From positions 1 to 7,360 of the forward strand of contig JAGXGT010000015.1 of assembly GCA_024636595.1 (NCBI GenBank): DNA of 7,360 nucleotides. The letters are read 5' to 3'. The position numbers were made by a program, and so were the translations under genes. The DNA comes from Sphingomonadales bacterium. Lineage in GTDB: Bacteria; Pseudomonadota; Alphaproteobacteria; Sphingomonadales; Sphingomonadaceae. Positions 5,972 through 7,360 of the stretch are shown piece by piece; within the stretch, counting starts at the first letter, position 1; the number at the start of each line of letters is the position of its first letter. Below the pieces are notes generated by a model, which was given only the letters and a program-made list of their open reading frames with translations, was not told the DNA's origin and did no database searches.

Positions 5972-6850
5972 ATGCGCCGTCTTCCTCCCCTCCGCGCCCT
6001 AGAGGCCTTTATTCGCGTTGCCCGCCTAGGGTCTTCCAAGGCTGCAGCCGCGGAACTGGCCCTGTCGGCGCCGGCGCTGAGCCGCCGAATCAAGTCGCTG
6101 GAGGATCATATTGGCAAGCCGCTGTTCGAGCGGCGGAACCAGTCGATGGTGCTGAACGCGGATGGTCAGATGTTGCTGGAAGCGGTCGCTCCAGCGATGG
6201 AGACCATTGGCGAAGCGGTGGATCAAATGACCGTCACTGGTGGCGACATGCGCCTGCGCCTCGGCGTGCTGCCGCTGTTCGGAGCCACCCGCTTGCTGCC
6301 ACGTCTGCCGGAACTCAAAAAACTTTATCCCAAGCTGCATATTGACGTCGATACGTCCTCCCACGCGGAAAATATGCTTGGCGATGCCGTTGATGCAGCG
6401 ATTATCATCAGCGATGATGTCGACCCCAATCTCTATTCGGTGAAACTGGACAGCAACAAGGTCTACGCGATTGCGTCGGCGGAACTGACCAAGGGGCCAA
6501 ATGCGGTAAAACATCCGGAAGATCTGCAGAATCACAATATTCTGATCCACAGCAATATGGGCCGGGCGTTTGACCAGTGGAAGGAAGCGGTCGGCTTGCC
6601 CGATCTGCAACCGGCTGGCATCGACCATCTCGACAGCGGCCCGCTGATGCTGGAAGCGGCGGCGCAGGGCCTGGGTATCGCGATCATGCACGGCGGCCAT
6701 TTTTCCGACGCCAATGATGACCGGCTGGTGCGGCTGTTCGATCATGAAGTCGACAGCCCCTACAGCTATTGGTTCGTCTGCCGCAAACGCGACATGAAAA
6801 ACCGCGCGGTCCGGATTTTCCATGATTGGGTGATCAAAGCGGGTCTTTAG
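5972..6850 (+). CDS. LysR-family transcriptional regulator, GcvA-like
   Basis: A complete 292-residue LysR regulator of typical length. The N-terminal winged helix-turn-helix covers about residues 4-62: RRLPPLRALEAFIRVARLGS, then the recognition region ALSAPALSRRIKSLE (30-44) and KPLFERR (49-55). This opening pattern is characteristic of the GcvA/AmpR-like subgroup. A linker helix (about 63-88) leads to the periplasmic-binding-protein-type effector domain from about residue 93 (MRLRLGVLPLFGATRLLPRL) to the end. The effector is unknown. ATG at 5972 is preferred over the TTG at 5969; neither has an SD, so translation may be leaderless. It is divergent from a putative small RNA and the AAA ATPase, with LysR-type boxes between them, so autoregulation and control of the divergent transcript are likely. 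It converges on the downstream gene with only 2 nt between stops. Confidence 0.92.
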   Translation: MRRLPPLRALEAFIRVARLGSSKAAAAELALSAPALSRRIKSLEDHIGKPLFERRNQSMVLNADGQMLLEAVAPAMETIGEAVDQMTVTGGDMRLRLGVLPLFGATRLLPRLPELKKLYPKLHIDVDTSSHAENMLGDAVDAAIIISDDVDPNLYSVKLDSNKVYAIASAELTKGPNAVKHPEDLQNHNILIHSNMGRAFDQWKEAVGLPDLQPAGIDHLDSGPLMLEAAAQGLGIAIMHGGHFSDANDDRLVRLFDHEVDSPYSYWFVCRKRDMKNRAVRIFHDWVIKAGL

Positions 6851-6852
6851 AC

Positions 6853-7360
6853 TCAGGCCTTGAGATCGGGATCCAGTTCCAGATCGTCATCCAGTTGTAC
6901 GCCGAAGCTGTTCAGCATCATCGAAACCTGGCTATACTGGCCGACCGTCATCACCATATCCATCCGCTGCTTCTCGGTTAGTTCCGCAAGCGCAGCCCAA
7001 GTCGCATCGGCAACATGTCCGTCACCAGTCAGGTCATCGGTCGCTTGCAACATAGCCCGTTCCAGCGGCGTCCAGCCCGGCGCCTCCGGTCCGACCTTGA
7101 TCCACGCGATCTCTTCGTCGGTCAGACCGCAGTCCTTGCCAATGCGGACATGCTGCGCCCATTCATAGCCGGACTTCCAGTTGTAGCCGGTGCGCAATAT
7201 GATGATTTCGCGTTCGCGCGGTGCAAGATCATTATGGTCGGAGAGGATATAACCGCCCCACCACATGAAAGCCTTATAAGCTTTCGGCGCCTTGATCAGC
7301 GTTCGGAAGATATTGAAGACCTTGCCGGTCTTGAAACGCTCACCCAGCATCGCCCGACTC
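6853..7360 (-). CDS. Carboxymuconolactone decarboxylase (CMD) family protein, 5' end cut by window
   Basis: 168 residues are visible. The frame stays open through the right edge, so the protein starts outside. The ATG at 7348-7350 is probably internal: the residues before it read S-R-A, only 10 nt are visible with no SD, and relatives carry extra residues before this point. The core fits the CMD/AhpD-like all-helical fold: VFNIFRTLIKAPKAYKAF, then LAPREREIIILRTGYNW, then GYEWAQHVRIGKDCGLTDEEI. Counting from that ATG, the AhpD CxxC-xxx-H site reads S60-xx-E63-xxx-H67. Both cysteines are absent, so AhpD-type thiol peroxidase activity is excluded. E63 and H67 could serve in a decarboxylase or lactonase-like role (inference). 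Substrate and partners are unknown. Its transcript points at lysR with stops two bases apart, so their 3' ends must overlap. Confidence 0.85.
   Translation of the reverse strand, partial: SRAMLGERFKTGKVFNIFRTLIKAPKAYKAFMWWGGYILSDHNDLAPREREIIILRTGYNWKSGYEWAQHVRIGKDCGLTDEEIAWIKVGPEAPGWTPLERAMLQATDDLTGDGHVADATWAALAELTEKQRMDMVMTVGQYSQVSMMLNSFGVQLDDDLELDPDLKA

Noticed and set aside
6026..6823. 265-codon minus-strand frame opposite lysR
   Set aside because: Composition is that of an antisense frame and the plus strand encodes a complete LysR protein.
7348..7350. ATG as the true start of the CMD-family gene
   Set aside because: The frame remains open to the window edge, no SD is visible, and family members carry additional N-terminal residues, so the gene was called partial.

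Overview
The window reads as a compact chromosomal segment of an alphaproteobacterium. The likeliest group is Sphingomonadales (Sphingopyxis / Sphingorhabdus-like). This is an inference from gene content (bacterial Cdc48-type AAA ATPase, M16 peptidase, PmtA-like methyltransferase, GcvA-like LysR regulator), moderately high GC coding sequence and dense packing. There is no transposase, phage gene, CRISPR array, tRNA or rRNA, and nothing points to recent transfer.

Layout, left to right. (1) 1-747, minus: N-terminal part of a secreted M16 zinc peptidase that runs off the left edge. (2) 858-1484, minus: a small SAM-dependent methyltransferase of the phospholipid N-methyltransferase type, with a TTG start fixed by a strong Shine-Dalgarno (SD). 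(3) 1485-1589: a short divergent promoter region. (4) 1590-1910 and 1929-3290, plus: an antibiotic-biosynthesis-monooxygenase-fold protein followed 18 nt later by a 12-TM MFS transporter, a probable two-gene operon. (5) 3300-5627, minus: a complete Cdc48/VAT-type double AAA+ ATPase, convergent with the transporter, stops 9 nt apart. (6) 5628-5968: a 341-nt AT-rich non-coding region. (7) 5972-6850, plus: a LysR-type regulator. (8) 6853-7360, minus: a carboxymuconolactone-decarboxylase-fold protein, 5'-truncated by the right edge and convergent with lysR, stops 2 nt apart.

The most interesting part is the 5628-5968 gap. It holds a near-perfect minus-strand intrinsic terminator: a 10-bp stem, a UUCG tetraloop closed by C-G, and a nine-T run. 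No protein gene in the gap could feed it. Just upstream on the same strand are a second hairpin and a pyrimidine stretch (CCUCUCCU) complementary to SD sequences. I read this as a probable small regulatory RNA of about 105 nt, transcribed divergently from lysR. Between the two lie repeated TTGCACAA-type half-sites and an inverted repeat fitting the LysR T-N11-A box. The LysR protein may therefore control both itself and the putative RNA. Apart from this locus the genes look like ordinary housekeeping or accessory metabolism, and no multi-gene novel system is evident from sequence alone.
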